Positions 48,301 through 56,758 of a stretch of DNA of 64,000 nucleotides are shown in pieces. The DNA comes from Patagioenas fasciata (Eukaryota > Chordata > Aves > Columbiformes > Columbidae). The position numbers and the translations under genes are program-made. Each line of letters starts with the position of its first letter. Within the stretch, counting starts at the first letter, position 1. The notes under the pieces were generated by a model, which ran no database searches, was not told the DNA's origin, and was given only the letters and a program-made list of their open reading frames with translations. The DNA is taken from NCBI RefSeq assembly GCF_037038585.1, contig NC_092520.1:2137001-2201000 (forward strand), given 5' to 3'.

Positions 48301-48798
48301 GGGGGGATGCACCCATGTGGGGTGGGATCTGTGCAGGGGAAGGGCTGCAATTCAACCCCCTTCTCGGCACAATTTCTAGTGGGAGAGGGGCCCCAGACCT
48401 TCAACCCCATCAGCTCACGAAACCCCAAAGCCCCCTCACCAGTACACACTTGGTGCTGTATGTCCCCACAAAGCAGCCAGGGACAGCAGCGTGGACACAG
48501 CCATGTCCCCAGCAGCGCAGGATGGGTGACCCAGCTTGCAACACAGCCTGGGACACCCTGGTCAGGGAGGATCAGCACCTGCCATGGCAATGAGCCTCCC
48601 CATATCCTTAGTCGTACCCACAAAGCCCCTCCACAAGTTAATGTGGACGCTGACGATGGGGAAACTGAGGCACGGGGGGGCCCAGAGCAGCCGGGAGGGG
48701 AGCGGGGGTGACTTACGAGCCCGGGCTCGGCTCTCGGAGGCGAAGAGGAGCAGCAGGCACCGGAGGAGGAAGGCGAAGGGACTCGCCCCGGGAAGCAT
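21267..48798 (-). CDS. CHRDL2: CHRDL2, chordin-like 2, complete coding region in 11 exons
   Basis: Secreted extracellular antagonist of BMP-type TGF-beta ligands, by family knowledge; VWC/chordin cysteine-rich domains bind the ligand. Coding exons on the minus strand: 48798-48717, 40735-40623, 39847-39754, 38927-38785, 35906-35813, 34738-34683, 32461-32293, 31387-31193, 28200-28018, 23237-23145, 21346-21267. They total 1302 nt, 433 residues plus stop, against 429 in human as I recall it. Residues 1-20 or so form a signal peptide. VWC domains span about C33-C95, C111-C174 and C252-C314, each with the CxxCxC and CCxxC cysteine pattern. A linker (about 176-250) carries a basic lysine-rich patch, and a conserved non-VWC C-terminal region (about 316-433) ends ETKNL. 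N114 in NGT is a possible glycosylation site. All introns are GT-AG except intron 2 (GC-AG). RNF169 lies head to head beyond the 5' end, as in human, which favours CHRDL2 over CHRDL1. The span includes introns. Confidence 0.95.
21347..23144 (-). other. CHRDL2 intron 10
   Basis: 1.8 kb of mostly unique sequence without CR1. An A-rich tract lies near 22744-22762, flanked by AT-rich sequence to about 23060 that resembles conserved noncoding DNA. No exon was seen. Confidence 0.5.
23145..23237 (-). CDS. CHRDL2: CHRDL2 coding exon 10
   Basis: Acceptor tccctctacag|GA, donor GAAG|gtaggg, phase 1 in and out, 93 nt. It encodes [15 protein letters not shown] and [12 protein letters not shown], the conserved block following WKLIKG in chordin-like proteins. 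Confidence 0.93.
24120..24545 (+). mobile_element. Ancient CR1-clade LINE ORF2 fragment
   Basis: Frames encode [11 protein letters not shown] (about 24274-24309) and, after frame breaks, [14 protein letters not shown] (about 24450-24491). These match the region between endonuclease and reverse transcriptase of old CR1/L3-like LINEs known from turtles, crocodiles and birds. It is far more degraded than the other CR1s and antisense to CHRDL2. Confidence 0.65.
24785..25091 (+). mobile_element. CR1 type B
   Basis: Sense copy from GATGGGGACAGACTTTTGAG to a GTGATTCCATTATTCTATG tail. Antisense to CHRDL2. Confidence 0.88.
25139..25600 (+). mobile_element. CR1 type A
   Basis: About 460 bp from CCTTGAGGTCCTGGAGCG to a triple ATTCTATG-like tail. 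It follows the type B copy with only a short gap. Confidence 0.9.
27093..27352 (-). mobile_element. CR1 type D
   Basis: Starts TAGAATCATAGAATGTCCAG and contains CACCTCCCTGGGGAGCC and TTCTTGAACACTGTCAGG, a more diverged CR1 group. Sense to CHRDL2. Confidence 0.82.
28018..28200 (-). CDS. CHRDL2: CHRDL2 coding exon 9 (C-terminal region)
   Basis: Acceptor ttttggcctag|AA, donor AAAG|gtgagg, phase 1 in and out. It encodes [14 protein letters not shown] and [12 protein letters not shown] of the family-specific C-terminal region. The acceptor is weak in pyrimidines. A sense CR1 tail ends about 13 nt upstream of the exon, so the retroelement supplies most of the 3' intron end. Confidence 0.92.
28214..28432 (-). 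mobile_element. CR1 type B abutting CHRDL2 exon 9
   Basis: In sense orientation. Its 3' end (TGATTCT on the minus strand) stops about 13 nt before the first base of exon 9, so the element forms the branch-point region of intron 8. Confidence 0.88.
30511..30560 (+). mobile_element. CR1 type A tail only
   Basis: About 50 bp: GGTTGGACTCAATGATC, CCAACCAAAATGG and an altered octamer end. Confidence 0.75.
31193..31387 (-). CDS. CHRDL2: CHRDL2 coding exon 8 (VWC3)
   Basis: Acceptor ctttcctccag|CT, donor CCAG|gtaggt, phase 1 in and out. A single exon carries the whole third VWC domain, with [29 protein letters not shown] and GKCCKICP. Ten cysteines are visible. VWC1 and VWC2, by contrast, are each split over two exons. 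Confidence 0.95.
32293..32461 (-). CDS. CHRDL2: CHRDL2 coding exon 7 (linker with basic patch)
   Basis: Acceptor gctcgcag|AGG, donor AAAG|gtaagg, phase 0 in and 1 out, 56 codons plus one base. It encodes RHSQDQC, then [12 protein letters not shown] and [11 protein letters not shown], the conserved basic stretch before VWC3. The basic patch could bind heparan sulfate, which is inference only. Confidence 0.92.
32788..33292 (-). mobile_element. CR1 type A, about 500 bp
   Basis: From TATAATCATAGAATCATTTT to the AGGTGTGGCCTCAC segment. Sense to CHRDL2. Confidence 0.9.
34149..34551 (-). mobile_element. CR1 type A
   Basis: Antisense to the plus strand and sense to CHRDL2. Its middle 260 bp match 37184-37449 almost perfectly (one visible indel). 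Confidence 0.9.
34683..34738 (-). CDS. CHRDL2: CHRDL2 coding exon 6 (short acidic linker)
   Basis: A 56-nt exon between acceptor cccttgcag|AT and donor GTT|gtacgt. It encodes an acidic linker ([15 protein letters not shown]) after VWC2. It is too short to stand out as an open frame. It was placed by frame continuity and by its match to the expected acidic linker ending GV before RHxQDxC. Two nearby GTs were rejected because they break frame or delete the conserved GV. Confidence 0.85.
34739..35812 (-). other. CHRDL2 intron 5
   Basis: 1.1 kb of unique sequence free of CR1. Nothing else recognised. Confidence 0.5.
35813..35906 (-). CDS. CHRDL2: CHRDL2 coding exon 5 (VWC2, second half)
   Basis: Acceptor gtcttctag|GAAGGC, donor AAAG|gtaaca, phase 0 in and 1 out. 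It encodes [13 protein letters not shown] and closes VWC2 with PDSCCQVCK. The EGQIYCGL block is highly characteristic of the chordin-like family. Confidence 0.94.
37121..37561 (-). mobile_element. CR1 type A lacking its 3' tail
   Basis: Begins at CAGCCCTGGCACTGCCCC, so the octamer tail is absent. It extends to AAGGTGTGGCCTCACC. Confidence 0.88.
38427..38640 (-). mobile_element. CR1 type A, upstream part only
   Basis: Contains the AGATCAGAAGGTCTCCCC to GCGGCCTCACCAGTGCCC segment without the 3' half, so it is a remnant left by a deletion. Confidence 0.85.
38785..38927 (-). CDS. CHRDL2: CHRDL2 coding exon 4 (VWC2, first half)
   Basis: Acceptor cttctccag|AG, donor TGCTCC|gtaagc, phase 1 in and 0 out. 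It encodes a short Pro/Ser linker and then the start of VWC2 ([21 protein letters not shown]). NGT here is the only obvious N-glycosylation sequon in the three VWC domains. Confidence 0.93.
39754..39847 (-). CDS. CHRDL2: CHRDL2 coding exon 3 (VWC1, second half)
   Basis: Acceptor tctctccccag|AAT, phase 0. It encodes 31 residues plus one base, finishing VWC1 with CYRIQCP and the terminal DPQQCCPRC motif. The donor is CTCG|gtgggt, phase 1. A sense CR1 tail lies about 66 nt upstream of the acceptor. Confidence 0.92.
39913..40170 (-). mobile_element. CR1 type A near exon 3
   Basis: Sense to CHRDL2, 3' end about 66 nt upstream of the exon 3 acceptor. It spans about a third of the 775-nt GC-AG intron. 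Confidence 0.88.
40623..40735 (-). CDS. CHRDL2: CHRDL2 coding exon 2 (VWC1, first half)
   Basis: Acceptor gactttcag|GG is in phase with exon 1. It encodes the start of VWC1 with [14 protein letters not shown] and the CIRCSCSE cysteine block. The exon must end after GAG at 40623 so that frame continues into AATGGC of exon 3. The donor is then GAG|gcatgt, a GC rather than GT donor. No in-frame GT alternative was found. Confidence 0.9.
42062..42295 (+). mobile_element. CR1 type A
   Basis: Sense copy from AAGAAACGACCTCAAGTTG to AAAATGATTCTATGATTCTG. Antisense to CHRDL2. Confidence 0.9.
42440..42600 (+). mobile_element. CR1 tail with tandemly repeated 3' segment
   Basis: GTTGGATCTT plus AGGGTCTTGATTA repeats about three times (27-bp unit) before CCAAGCAAAATGATTC and an extended run of about six ATTCTATG-like units. 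Confidence 0.75.
43100..43400. promoter_or_regulatory. Possible conserved noncoding element in CHRDL2 intron 1
   Basis: Unique, moderately CpG-containing block with TTAATCACAAGCGG, TGGCATATTTGGCAAG and GTAAAATTAAAGCC. No exon is present in any frame with flanking splice sites. Enhancer function is a guess from composition. Confidence 0.3.
44020..44182 (+). mobile_element. CR1 type A 3' fragment
   Basis: From GTGCCCAGAGGGAGTGG to ATTATTCTATGATTCTATG. Diverged; antisense to CHRDL2. Confidence 0.83.
45739..45870 (+). mobile_element. CR1 type B 3' fragment
   Basis: Starts GCCTTGGAGACATCCCAGGC and ends CAAACTGTTGTATGTTTC. Confidence 0.83.
46190..46420. promoter_or_regulatory. Possible conserved enhancer element in CHRDL2 intron 1
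   Basis: Unique block with TTTATGCAAACC (octamer/POU-like), GGTCATAAATAAAG (CDX/HOX-like) and TTTATGAAGGGCTTAAAGTG. It is denser in AT-rich binding words than its GC-rich flanks. Confidence 0.35.
47085..47094. promoter_or_regulatory. MEF2 consensus CTATTTTTAG
   Basis: A perfect YTAWWWWTAR match inside a unique block (about 46880-47160) that otherwise looks conserved-type. Activity is unproven. Confidence 0.4.
48717..48798 (-). CDS. CHRDL2: CHRDL2 coding exon 1 (signal peptide)
   Basis: Starts at ATG 48798-48796 with G at -3. An in-frame TGA at 48813-48811 rules out an upstream start. It encodes 27 residues plus one base, with the hydrophobic run [13 protein letters not shown] typical of a secretion signal. 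The donor is C|gtaagt, phase 1. The neighbouring upstream DNA is a GC-rich minisatellite. Confidence 0.92.
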
Positions 48799-49450
48799 CG
48801 CAGCCCGTGGTCAGCGCCTGGGGGCTTCGGTCCCGGTGCCTGCGGGTGTTCTGGTCCCGGAGACCGACGGTGTTTTGGTCCCGGGGGGTCTCTTGGTCCC
48901 GGTGTCGCTGCCCGCGATGTCCCGATGCTGCTCTCGGTGCGGCGCCCGGCGATGTCTCGGTCCCGGTGCTCGGGGTCTTCGCTCCCGCCGCTGGTGCCCG
49001 GCGGTGCCGCGGTCTTGGTCCCGGTGTCGGATGCCCCGGGGCCGGTGACAGTGCCCGGGGGTGCCGGGGATGTCGCGGTGCCGGTGCCCGGGGATGTCGG
49101 TGCCGATTCCCGGGGGTGTCGGTGCCCTGGGATGCCGGCGTCGGGGGCGCCGATGCCGGGGATGCTGCGGTGTCGCTTCCCGGGGGTGCCGGTTGCCACG
49201 AGTATCGGTGCCCGGGGCTGCCGGTGCCAGTGGTGTCGGTTGTCGGGGCTGTCGGTGCCGGATCCCGGGGGTGTCGCGGTGCCGATGCCCGGGGGTGTCG
49301 GTGCCCGGAGGTGTCGGTGCCCGGAGGTGTCGGTGCCGGATCCCGGGGGTGTCGGTACCGGTTCCCGGGGGTGTCGCGGTGCCGGTGCCCGGCGGGGCTC
49401 GTCTCGCTCCGATCAAAGGCGCCTCCTTTAGGGAGAGCCGAGGAGTTTGT
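48799..49450 (-). promoter_or_regulatory. CHRDL2: CHRDL2 promoter / 5' UTR region with CpG-rich minisatellite
   Basis: CpG-dense sequence directly upstream of the start codon, consistent with a CpG-island promoter. Most of it is a degenerate tandem repeat. On the minus strand a TTTAATA element near 49460 could serve as a TATA-like box, which would place the minisatellite inside the 5' UTR. The transcription start cannot be fixed from sequence. Confidence 0.5.
48830..49405. repeat. GC-rich minisatellite upstream of CHRDL2
   Basis: Degenerate tandem array. The clearest units near 49280-49400 are 16 bp (GGTGTCGGTGCCCGGA), alternating with about 22-bp variants that add an ATCCCGGG- or TTCCCGGG-type segment. 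Stop codons are rare in every frame, so it generates long spurious open frames rich in Arg, Gly and Pro. Confidence 0.85.
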
Positions 49451-49474
49451 TTGTTGGTATTAAAGGCGGAGATG

Positions 49475-49650
49475 GAGGGGGGCGGAGGGGGGGAAATAGA
49501 CCCGCAGGGTGGTGGGTTGTTGTTTGGTTTAATTTTTTTCTTTTAATGATTATTATTATTTTCCCACTTTTTGGGGGTGTTTTAGGAAATTCCTCGGCGG
49601 CGGGTGGGCGGAGGGAGGGAGGGCGGGGAGGGGGTGCGGGAGCCGCAGGT
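49475..49650. repeat. G-rich tracts with an AT stretch between them
   Basis: Runs of G (around 49477-49495 and 49596-49650) with four or more G-tracts each could form G-quadruplexes on the plus strand. A T-rich segment with TTATTATTATTTT (about 49530-49565) separates them. They lie 0.7-0.9 kb upstream of the CHRDL2 start. Confidence 0.5.
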
Positions 49651-51817
49651 TTAACCCCTGAGTCCCTGCAACCCACGAAGGACCTGCCGGGCTGGGGGGT
49701 GACACTAATGGGATGTCACCCCACACACACACGGCCCGGCCGTTCCCTTTCTCCCTCTTAAACTCCACCTGGACACCCGGCTCTGAGATGCTTGAGCCGC
49801 CCCCTGCGAGAGGTTTAACCCCCCGCGCTGGGATTAAGCCCACACAGATGCAAAGCCGGTCCTGGTACAGCCCTGAGCATCCCATGCTCTGAGTGGGGCA
49901 AAGCAAAAATCCGGGCTGCAACCTCCCCTCCCAGGGCGCTGCTCCATCACCCAGTGCCCTGAGACCCTTCCCAGTAAATCCCAGTTCCATTCCCAGCGCC
50001 ATGGAGAGGCTCCTTCCTTCCCTATCCCCCGTGTACCTGAAGAGGTTTGCGAGACAAAGTGGTGGAGCTCGCTCTCCCCACCAGTTGCTTTACATTCCTC
50101 CAGCTGCATAAAACCATCTGAAATGGCCAGCGTAGCCCCCACCTGCAGGAACCCCCCTCCAGCACCGAGCCACCCTCCCAAATCCTCCTCCTGCCACCTC
50201 AGAAGAGTGGGGACAAACCTCGGCCACCCTTCATCTTCAATGGAGCTGCTGGGCATGAAACGGCATTGGTTGGAAGGTCATTGGTCAACCCTGGAGAAGC
50301 CACCTCACCTCCAGACACGTTGCTCCTGTTCTTGCTGCTCCCCAAATCCTGCACAGAACGGTCCAGCTCTGTCTGTCTGTGGGGCTTGGGATGCTCATGG
50401 AGAAGTTGGGCAGTGTTGGTTCCCACGGCCAAAATAACCCAGGACCACCACTTCATTATGGAGATGGGTTCCTGCAGTTTCCTTGGACAGATTTGCCTGT
50501 TTTTTTACCCATTCCTCCTGCTCCACCTTCATTTCTCATACTTGCAGGGGTGCTTAGAGCCTAAAGACACTTTATTAGCACAAGAAATACGGTTTGTAAC
50601 ACGGCGCTGGACACCTTCATGCCCATGTTCTCCCATCGAGCAGGCTTGGATGGAGGTCCCAGACCTTGCAGGAGTCCTGGGCTTCTCCTTTGCAAACGGC
50701 TTCATCTCTACATCTCGGGGTGTCTCTGTTACCCTCATGTCCTTCAGCTTCCTCCCACCACTGGCCATGGAGAGACTGTCATCATCTGCGATGGCACCAG
50801 ATGACCAGAGATCTCCATCAGCCAATTTATTATTTGTTTTCTTCCATTAATTCAAGCTTGGCATGGGGCTTTCCAGGGTGTGAGATCCTTGTGCCCGATG
50901 ACAACGCACCTGAGAGTGGCGCGAAGCCACCAGGTTGCCGACAGCTCCAAGGTGGCCCCAAACCCCTAATGCTGGTCACACCAGCCGTGTGCCTCGTTTG
51001 GCTTGGGGAGGAAACAGCCAAGGGCAATTTCTGCAGTAAAAACTCTTCTCTCCATCCATCTCTTCTTTTCTGGCCCTAGGAGGCAGACACATCCCCCTTT
51101 ACCAAACCACGTCTGCCGGTGCCTGTTGCTGAGCTGGACATGAGAGAGGGAAATCTTTGTAATAGAAAAACCTGTTTTAATAACACATTATATCATCAGC
51201 TTTGTTATTTTCTCTTTGGGCTGCTGAGCACAAGAAATCAAGATGCACTTCTGCACACGCATGGGCTGGGTGCATCTTTTGGGAAGAGAGCGGCAATCAT
51301 CAAACCATGGTTAGCAAATGCAGACAAGTCCTCACCCCAGCTTGACTCTTCTGTAAGGGAACATCTGGGATCCTCAACAAGCACAGCGCAGGGGGCAGAG
51401 CTGGGGCGTCTGCAGGGATCGGCACAGGTCTATTGGTTTACAAGCTCGAAAAATAATTTCACCGCTCGCTGCCCTCTCCTGAGAATTGCAAGCAAGATCC
51501 TGCCCAAGGACCGGGTTGCTATGGGGTAACGTAGGAGCCCAAAATGCTGGTCTGCTCTGCACATCGTTTGGCAATAAGCACAATTGCTGTTGCATTTCAG
51601 GGCAGTTCTGACATGCCCACACATCTTCCAGACAAACGACAAAGCTGGATTTTAGGGAAGGCAGCAATGTCCCTTGTGGGTTATAATATCTGATTGTGGA
51701 CGGCCCACGCTGTCCACTTCTCCTCTGAGCGATGGGTCGGCACTTCTGCAGCCTCCATGTAGGTTTGGGATGGGGATGTCACACGTTGTGACTGGGAAAC
51801 CTTTATTTCTCTTTGGG
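49651..51817. other. Intergenic unique DNA, no gene recognised
   Basis: 2.2 kb between the CHRDL2 promoter and the next CR1. Open frames up to 194 codons (50266-50850, plus) show no family signature. 51150-51230 is AT-rich. Confidence 0.5.
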
Positions 51818-52078
51818 TTAGGGTCTCTGCTCCCAAGGAACAAGCGACAGGAGCAGAAGAAACAGCCTCAAGTTGCACCAGGGGAGGTTGAGGTTGGATG
51901 TGGGGAACAATTTCTTCCCCAAAGGGCTGTGGGGCATTGGAACAGGCTGCCCAGGGCAGTGCTGGAGTCACCATCCCTGGAGGGTTGGACAGACGGACAG
52001 GAGGTTCTCAGGACATAGGGCAGGGACAGGGGTGGGGGAATGGTTGGACTCTATGATCTTGAGGGTCTCTTCCAACCA
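51818..52078 (+). mobile_element. CR1 type A without terminal octamers
   Basis: From AGGGTCTCTGCTCCCAAGG to GAGGGTCTCTTCCAACC. The tail is missing, so the 3' end was lost or the insertion was truncated. Confidence 0.87.
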
Positions 52079-53061
52079 GCTTCCCTTGCTTTGCTGCTCC
52101 GCTCATTTCCAGCTCCCTGCAAATTTTGCTAGCAATAACCCTCTATTTTCTTCTTCATGCCTCAATAAATATATTAAAGGGGTTTGGCTAAACAGCAGGA
52201 CCCCTCCAGCTCCCACCAGGAGCAGCTGGTACCTCCTCTCCCAGCTCTTCTCTTGCACAGGGCAAGCTTGAAAAGCCCATTTGTAGCACAGGTTTGTGGG
52301 CAAGCTCTGAAAGCACTTAGAAAAATGGGGATACAAAGCTCGACTCCATGAAGTTATTTTGCATCTCTGCTGCAAGAGCAACAGCTGAATTCAGGATTGG
52401 AGATCCTGGCCTCACATCAGGGTGAAAACTTATGGGAAAGCACAGCCACGTCCTAAGTGCAGACCCAGGAAAGAAAGGCCGGCCTTGTCAGGAGCAAGGT
52501 GCTGTCTTACATCTTGATTGTGTCTCATAACGAATACATTCACCCTTTGGCAAAAACGATGCTTTTTATCTTCATCTGCAAAGGAATCTGGCTGGCAGTT
52601 CGACACTGCCAACATTAATCCATCTGCGATCCGGATTCAGGCTCCAAAAAACGGAGGATTGGCTTGTAAATATTAATAAAACCTGGATCCTTTTTATTTG
52701 CAGTGGTGAAGACAAGATAATTCCTGGTTTTGTTATTTTTCAAGTAAAAACTGAGATTCTCCTACAAACTACTGAACAAACAGTGTGGACTCCAACGACA
52801 GCCCCACCACACCAACCTCGTGGCAGGATCGTGAGCTGGCCAGGCTGGAGAAGCTGGCTGCACATCGCACCTTTCCCCGGCAGTCTGTAGAGCATCATCC
52901 CCGGCGTTTGATCCGGAACATGCCTGTGGACCAGGAGAAATGGACACGAGTATCAGTCATCCCACAGCAAAAACCAGAGTCCCCGTTCAATCCCCACAGC
53001 CAGCCCAGCCCACCGACCTCTGGGTCCGCTGCACTGAGCTCAGCTCTGGGTCCTCGGCACA
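52079..53061. other. Intergenic unique block, partly AT-rich
   Basis: 52500-52760 has long AT-rich unique stretches (AACATTAATCCATCTGCG, TAAATATTAATAAAACC) reminiscent of conserved noncoding DNA. No gene was found. Confidence 0.35.
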
Positions 53062-53520
53062 GGACACACATGGAGCTGCTGGAGAGGGGCCAGAGGAGCC
53101 CCAGGAATGATGCGAGGCTGGAACAGCTCTGCTGGGAGGACAGGCTGAGAGAGCTGGGGTGTTCAGCTGGAGAAGAGAAGCTCCAGGGAGACCTTAGTGC
53201 GGACTTAAAATGGGCTGATAAGAAAGATGGGGACAGACTTTTGAGCAGGGCCTGTTGCCATAAGACAAGGGGTGATGGTTTTAAACTAAAGGAGGGAGAT
53301 TCAGCATAGATATAAGAAATTGTTGTCCCTGAGGGTGGTGAGAGCCTGGCCCAGGTTGGCCAGAGAGGTGGTGGATGAACCATCCCTGGAGACATCCCAG
53401 GCCAGGCTGGACGGGGCTCTGAGCAACCTGAGCTGGTGAAGATGTCCCTGTCATGGCAGGGGGGGCACTGGGGGAGCTGGGGAGGGCCCTTCACACCCAA
53501 ACTATTCTGTGATTCTATGA
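53062..53520 (+). mobile_element. CR1 type B, long
   Basis: From CATGGAGCTGCTGGAGAGG to ATTCTGTGATTCTATG, 460 bp. With the copy at 56296 it is among the longest type B copies here. Confidence 0.9.
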
Positions 53521-53789
53521 CACTCAGTCTTTATTTTTGGCATATATTGGAGGAGGAGTCAATGGATCCCATGTCAGCACTCCAGAGGTCTGAGCTAAAG
53601 TCAGTGAAGACTGAGCCTTCCCATCCCAGCAAGATAGACATGAAATGGGATGACATCTCTCCACCATACTCCATGGGGTATAACTAAATTAAGCAAAATA
53701 TATAATTCTATGACTCTAAGAAAATCCAAACTTCTTCATGCCACAGCTTCACTTGGCACTGACGAGTCTGCACCTCGGATCCTGGTGGC

Positions 53790-54256
53790 AGTTTTGGGTC
53801 CTTCGTGCCAAGAAAGGCTTTGAGGTGCTGGAGTGAGTTGAGAGAAGGGAACGGAGCTGGTGAGGGGCTGGAGCACAAGTGTGATGGGAGCGGCTGAGGG
53901 ACCTGGGGGGTTCAGCTGGAGAACAGGAGCTGAGGGGAGACCTTCTGATCTCTGAACTGCCTGAAAGGAGCTTGGAGCCAGGGGGGTCGGGCTCTGCTCC
54001 CCAGGAACAAGCGCCAGGAGCAGAGGAAACGGCCTCAAGTTGCGCCAGGGGAGGTTGAGGTTGGATATGGGAACAATTTCTTCCCCAAAGGGCTGTGGGG
54101 CATTGGAACAGGCTGCCCAGGGCAGTGCTGGAGTCAGCATCCCTGGAGGGCTGGACAGACGGACATGAGGTTCTCAGGACATGAGGCAGTGCCAGGGGTG
54201 GGCGAACAGTTGGACTCAATGGTTTTGAGGGTCTTTTCCAACCAAAATGCTTCCAT
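53790..54256 (+). mobile_element. CR1 type A
   Basis: From TTTTGGGTCCTTCGTGCC to a mutated tail AAAATGCTTCCATG. Confidence 0.9.
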
Positions 54257-55314
54257 GAAGGTCTCTTGAAGGTAACTGTGTTTGGAGGACGTTCAAGCAA
54301 AGCGTTCTCTGTGGAACAGTCCCGGAGACTGCTCTGCCCAATGCACCACCCGTGAAACAGCTTCGTTTAGGAACCTGATCCCATCTCAGGCTGCAAACAC
54401 TGTCTGCAGAGGACATCACCCTGCATCTCCTGACTCGTGCTCCAGGGAAAGGAAGGAGAAGCCTTTACATCTGTCACCCTACAGCAATCGAACTACCATG
54501 GGAGAGAACAACCTGCAAGACTCGTGCTGGAGGCAAAGTAGTTTGTTCCATCACCTTGAATGCCGAGTGTGTTCCCAAGCCCTTTGTGGAGTTGCAACAG
54601 GATCCGGTCGTACCCTGTGAGAACACGAGTCAGCTCTTGGTCTCCAGCATCTGAGAATATCTGTTCTCCATGCAAACAGCCATAAATACTGCAGGCAGTG
54701 TGAGCTTTTGCATTAATCTGAGTGCTGGAGGACTTTCAAGAGCTCTAAAGCTGCACGTTTTGGGGTTTAAGGCAACGACTTAGAAGACTTAAAAAGATAA
54801 TTTACCTATGGAACCACAGAGTCCAATCTGGAATGGAAAATCTGGTCATTTTTCTAGCGTCTGAGTACGTTGCCAATCACAAGAGCAACATGTGGCAAAT
54901 AGTTTACAATCAGTGATATAGAAAGGACAAGAAGAGATTCCCCCGCAGGGATGGAGACAGTAATGAAATTATAGGGGTGAAGAGAGGCTGGACAAAGCAA
55001 GGAGGGGGGACAGAGAGGAATAATGGGGGAGCACAGTGCCCTGGGCCTGTCCATATCCCCCTTCTCCACTGCAGAACAGCCCAGCTGCACCTCATGGCAA
55101 GTGAGTGGCCAGGGCCAGCATCGTCGCTGGGATGGCCACGAAGAGAAGCGGCCGTGGCAAAACCCTGCTGGCTCCTCGGGAGAGGTGAGAAGCAGAGAAA
55201 CAATCCCCGGCAGGCTGGGCAAGGCAGAGGTTTTGGCTTGGAGTGATGGGATGAGAGGCTGGAGTGTTGCACGGGCTTAGGGTACCCTCTGCAGGCCAGC
55301 GCGGAGCTCGGCAC
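54257..55314. other. Intergenic unique DNA, no gene recognised
   Basis: No repeats and no recognisable protein. 54780-54930 is AT-rich. Confidence 0.45.
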
Positions 55315-55575
55315 GGAATCGCAGAATGGTTTGGATTGGAAAAGAACTTCAAAGCTCCCCAGTGCCACCCCTGCCATGAGCAGGGACATCTTCACCAGCT
55401 CAGGTTGCTCAGAGCCCCGTCCAGCCTGGCCTGGGATGTCTCCAGGGATGGTTCATCCCCCACCTTTCTGGACAACCTGAGCCAGGCTCTCACCACCCTC
55501 ACTGTAATGAATTTCTTCCTTAAGTCTAACCTAAACCTACCCTCTTTCACTTTCAAACCGTTGCCCCTTGCAGCG
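55315..55575 (-). mobile_element. CR1 type B
   Basis: Antisense copy from GGAATCGCAGAATGG to CCGTTGCCCCTTGC. The only minus-oriented CR1 between CHRDL2 and RNF169. Confidence 0.87.
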
Positions 55576-55784
55576 GTTTGGATTGGAAGACAAGTTGGAG
55601 ATACAGAAGCCAACTTCTCTTCAGGGTAAGCTGGATGTGCAAGAGTAATTGGGCAGAATACCTGGCAGACATCCTTTTCCAGCTCCGCTGTTGTTAGCAC
55701 CTCTGCACAGCGCTATTGCTCTGCACAGCAGCTTGGCTCACGGGTAGGGTTCCCATGACAAAGAGGATCCATGCACTGATAGGA

Positions 55785-56033
55785 GGAGAGGAAACGGCCT
55801 CAAGTTGCACCAGGGGAGGTTGAGGTTGGATCTGGGAACAATTTCTTCCCCAAAGGGCTGTGGGGCTTTGGAACAGGCTGCCCAGGGCAGTGCTGGAGTC
55901 ACCATCCCTGGAGGGCTGGACAGACAGACATGAGGTTCTCAGGGACATGGGGCAGTGCCAGGGGTGGGTTAACAGGTTAACGGTTGGACTTGATGATTTT
56001 GAGGGTCTCTTCCAACCAAAATTATTATATGAT
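55785..56033 (+). mobile_element. CR1 type A
   Basis: From AGGAGAGGAAACGGCC to CCAACCAAAATTATTATATG. Confidence 0.88.
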
Positions 56034-56295
56034 ATCCTCTTAATCATTCAACATCTAAACTAGAGACTACTAAAGATGTAAGTGTGGGTGAGGTAGGAAG
56101 TAAAAGATAACGTCTAGGAAGTTCCTGGCACGTGTTTAAAGGCTGTTTCTTGGGCACAGATCTTCCCTTCGCCTTTCCAACAGTGGGTCTTTCAAGGAGG
56201 CCCAAAGGTTTAGGGCTTCAGCTGCACCTCTGCAACCACGTTTTCTCTGCTGCCTACCCAACATCTATGGTAGCCAAGAGCCTTCATCAGCACAG

Positions 56296-56758
56296 GACAT
56301 GAACCTCCTGGAGAGGGGCCAGAGGAGCCCCAGGAATGATGCGAGGCTGGAACAGCTCTGCTGGGAGGACAGGCTGAGAGAGCTGGGGTGTTCAGCTGGA
56401 GAAGAGAAGCTCTGGGGAGACCTTAGTGCGGCCTTTCCAGACTGAAAAGGGGCTGAGAAGAAAGATGGGGACAGAGTTTTGAGCAGGGCCTGTTGCCATA
56501 GGACAAGGGTGATGGCTTTAAACTAAAGGAGGGAGATTTAGGCCAGACATGAGGAAGAAATTGTTGCCCTGAGGGTGGTGAGAGCCTGGCCCAGGTTGTC
56601 CGGAGAGGTGGTGGATGAACCATCCCTGGAGACATCCCAGGCCAGGCTGGACGGGGCTCTGAGCAACCTGAGCTGGTGAAGATGTCCCTGCTCATGGCAG
56701 GGGTGGCACTGGGGGAGCTGGGGAGGTCCTTCAACCCAAACCATTCTGTGATTCTATT
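56296..56758 (+). mobile_element. CR1 type B, long
   Basis: From GACATGAACCTCCTGGAG to ATTCTGTGATTCTATTATT. Its left 100 bp match the copy at 53080 very closely. Confidence 0.9.

Larger units (their letters stand above)
40736..48716 (-). other. CHRDL2 intron 1
   Basis: About 8 kb, GT-AG. It holds plus-strand CR1 pieces near 42062, 42440, 44020 and 45739, all antisense to the gene. It also holds unique stretches at 43100-43400, 46190-46420, 46880-47160 and 47830-47930 that look like conserved noncoding elements. No further exon was seen. Confidence 0.6.

Noticed and set aside
48129-49199. 356-codon minus-strand open frame
   Set aside because: It runs through the CpG minisatellite and overlaps CHRDL2 exon 1 in another frame. 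Low stop density of the repeat explains it.
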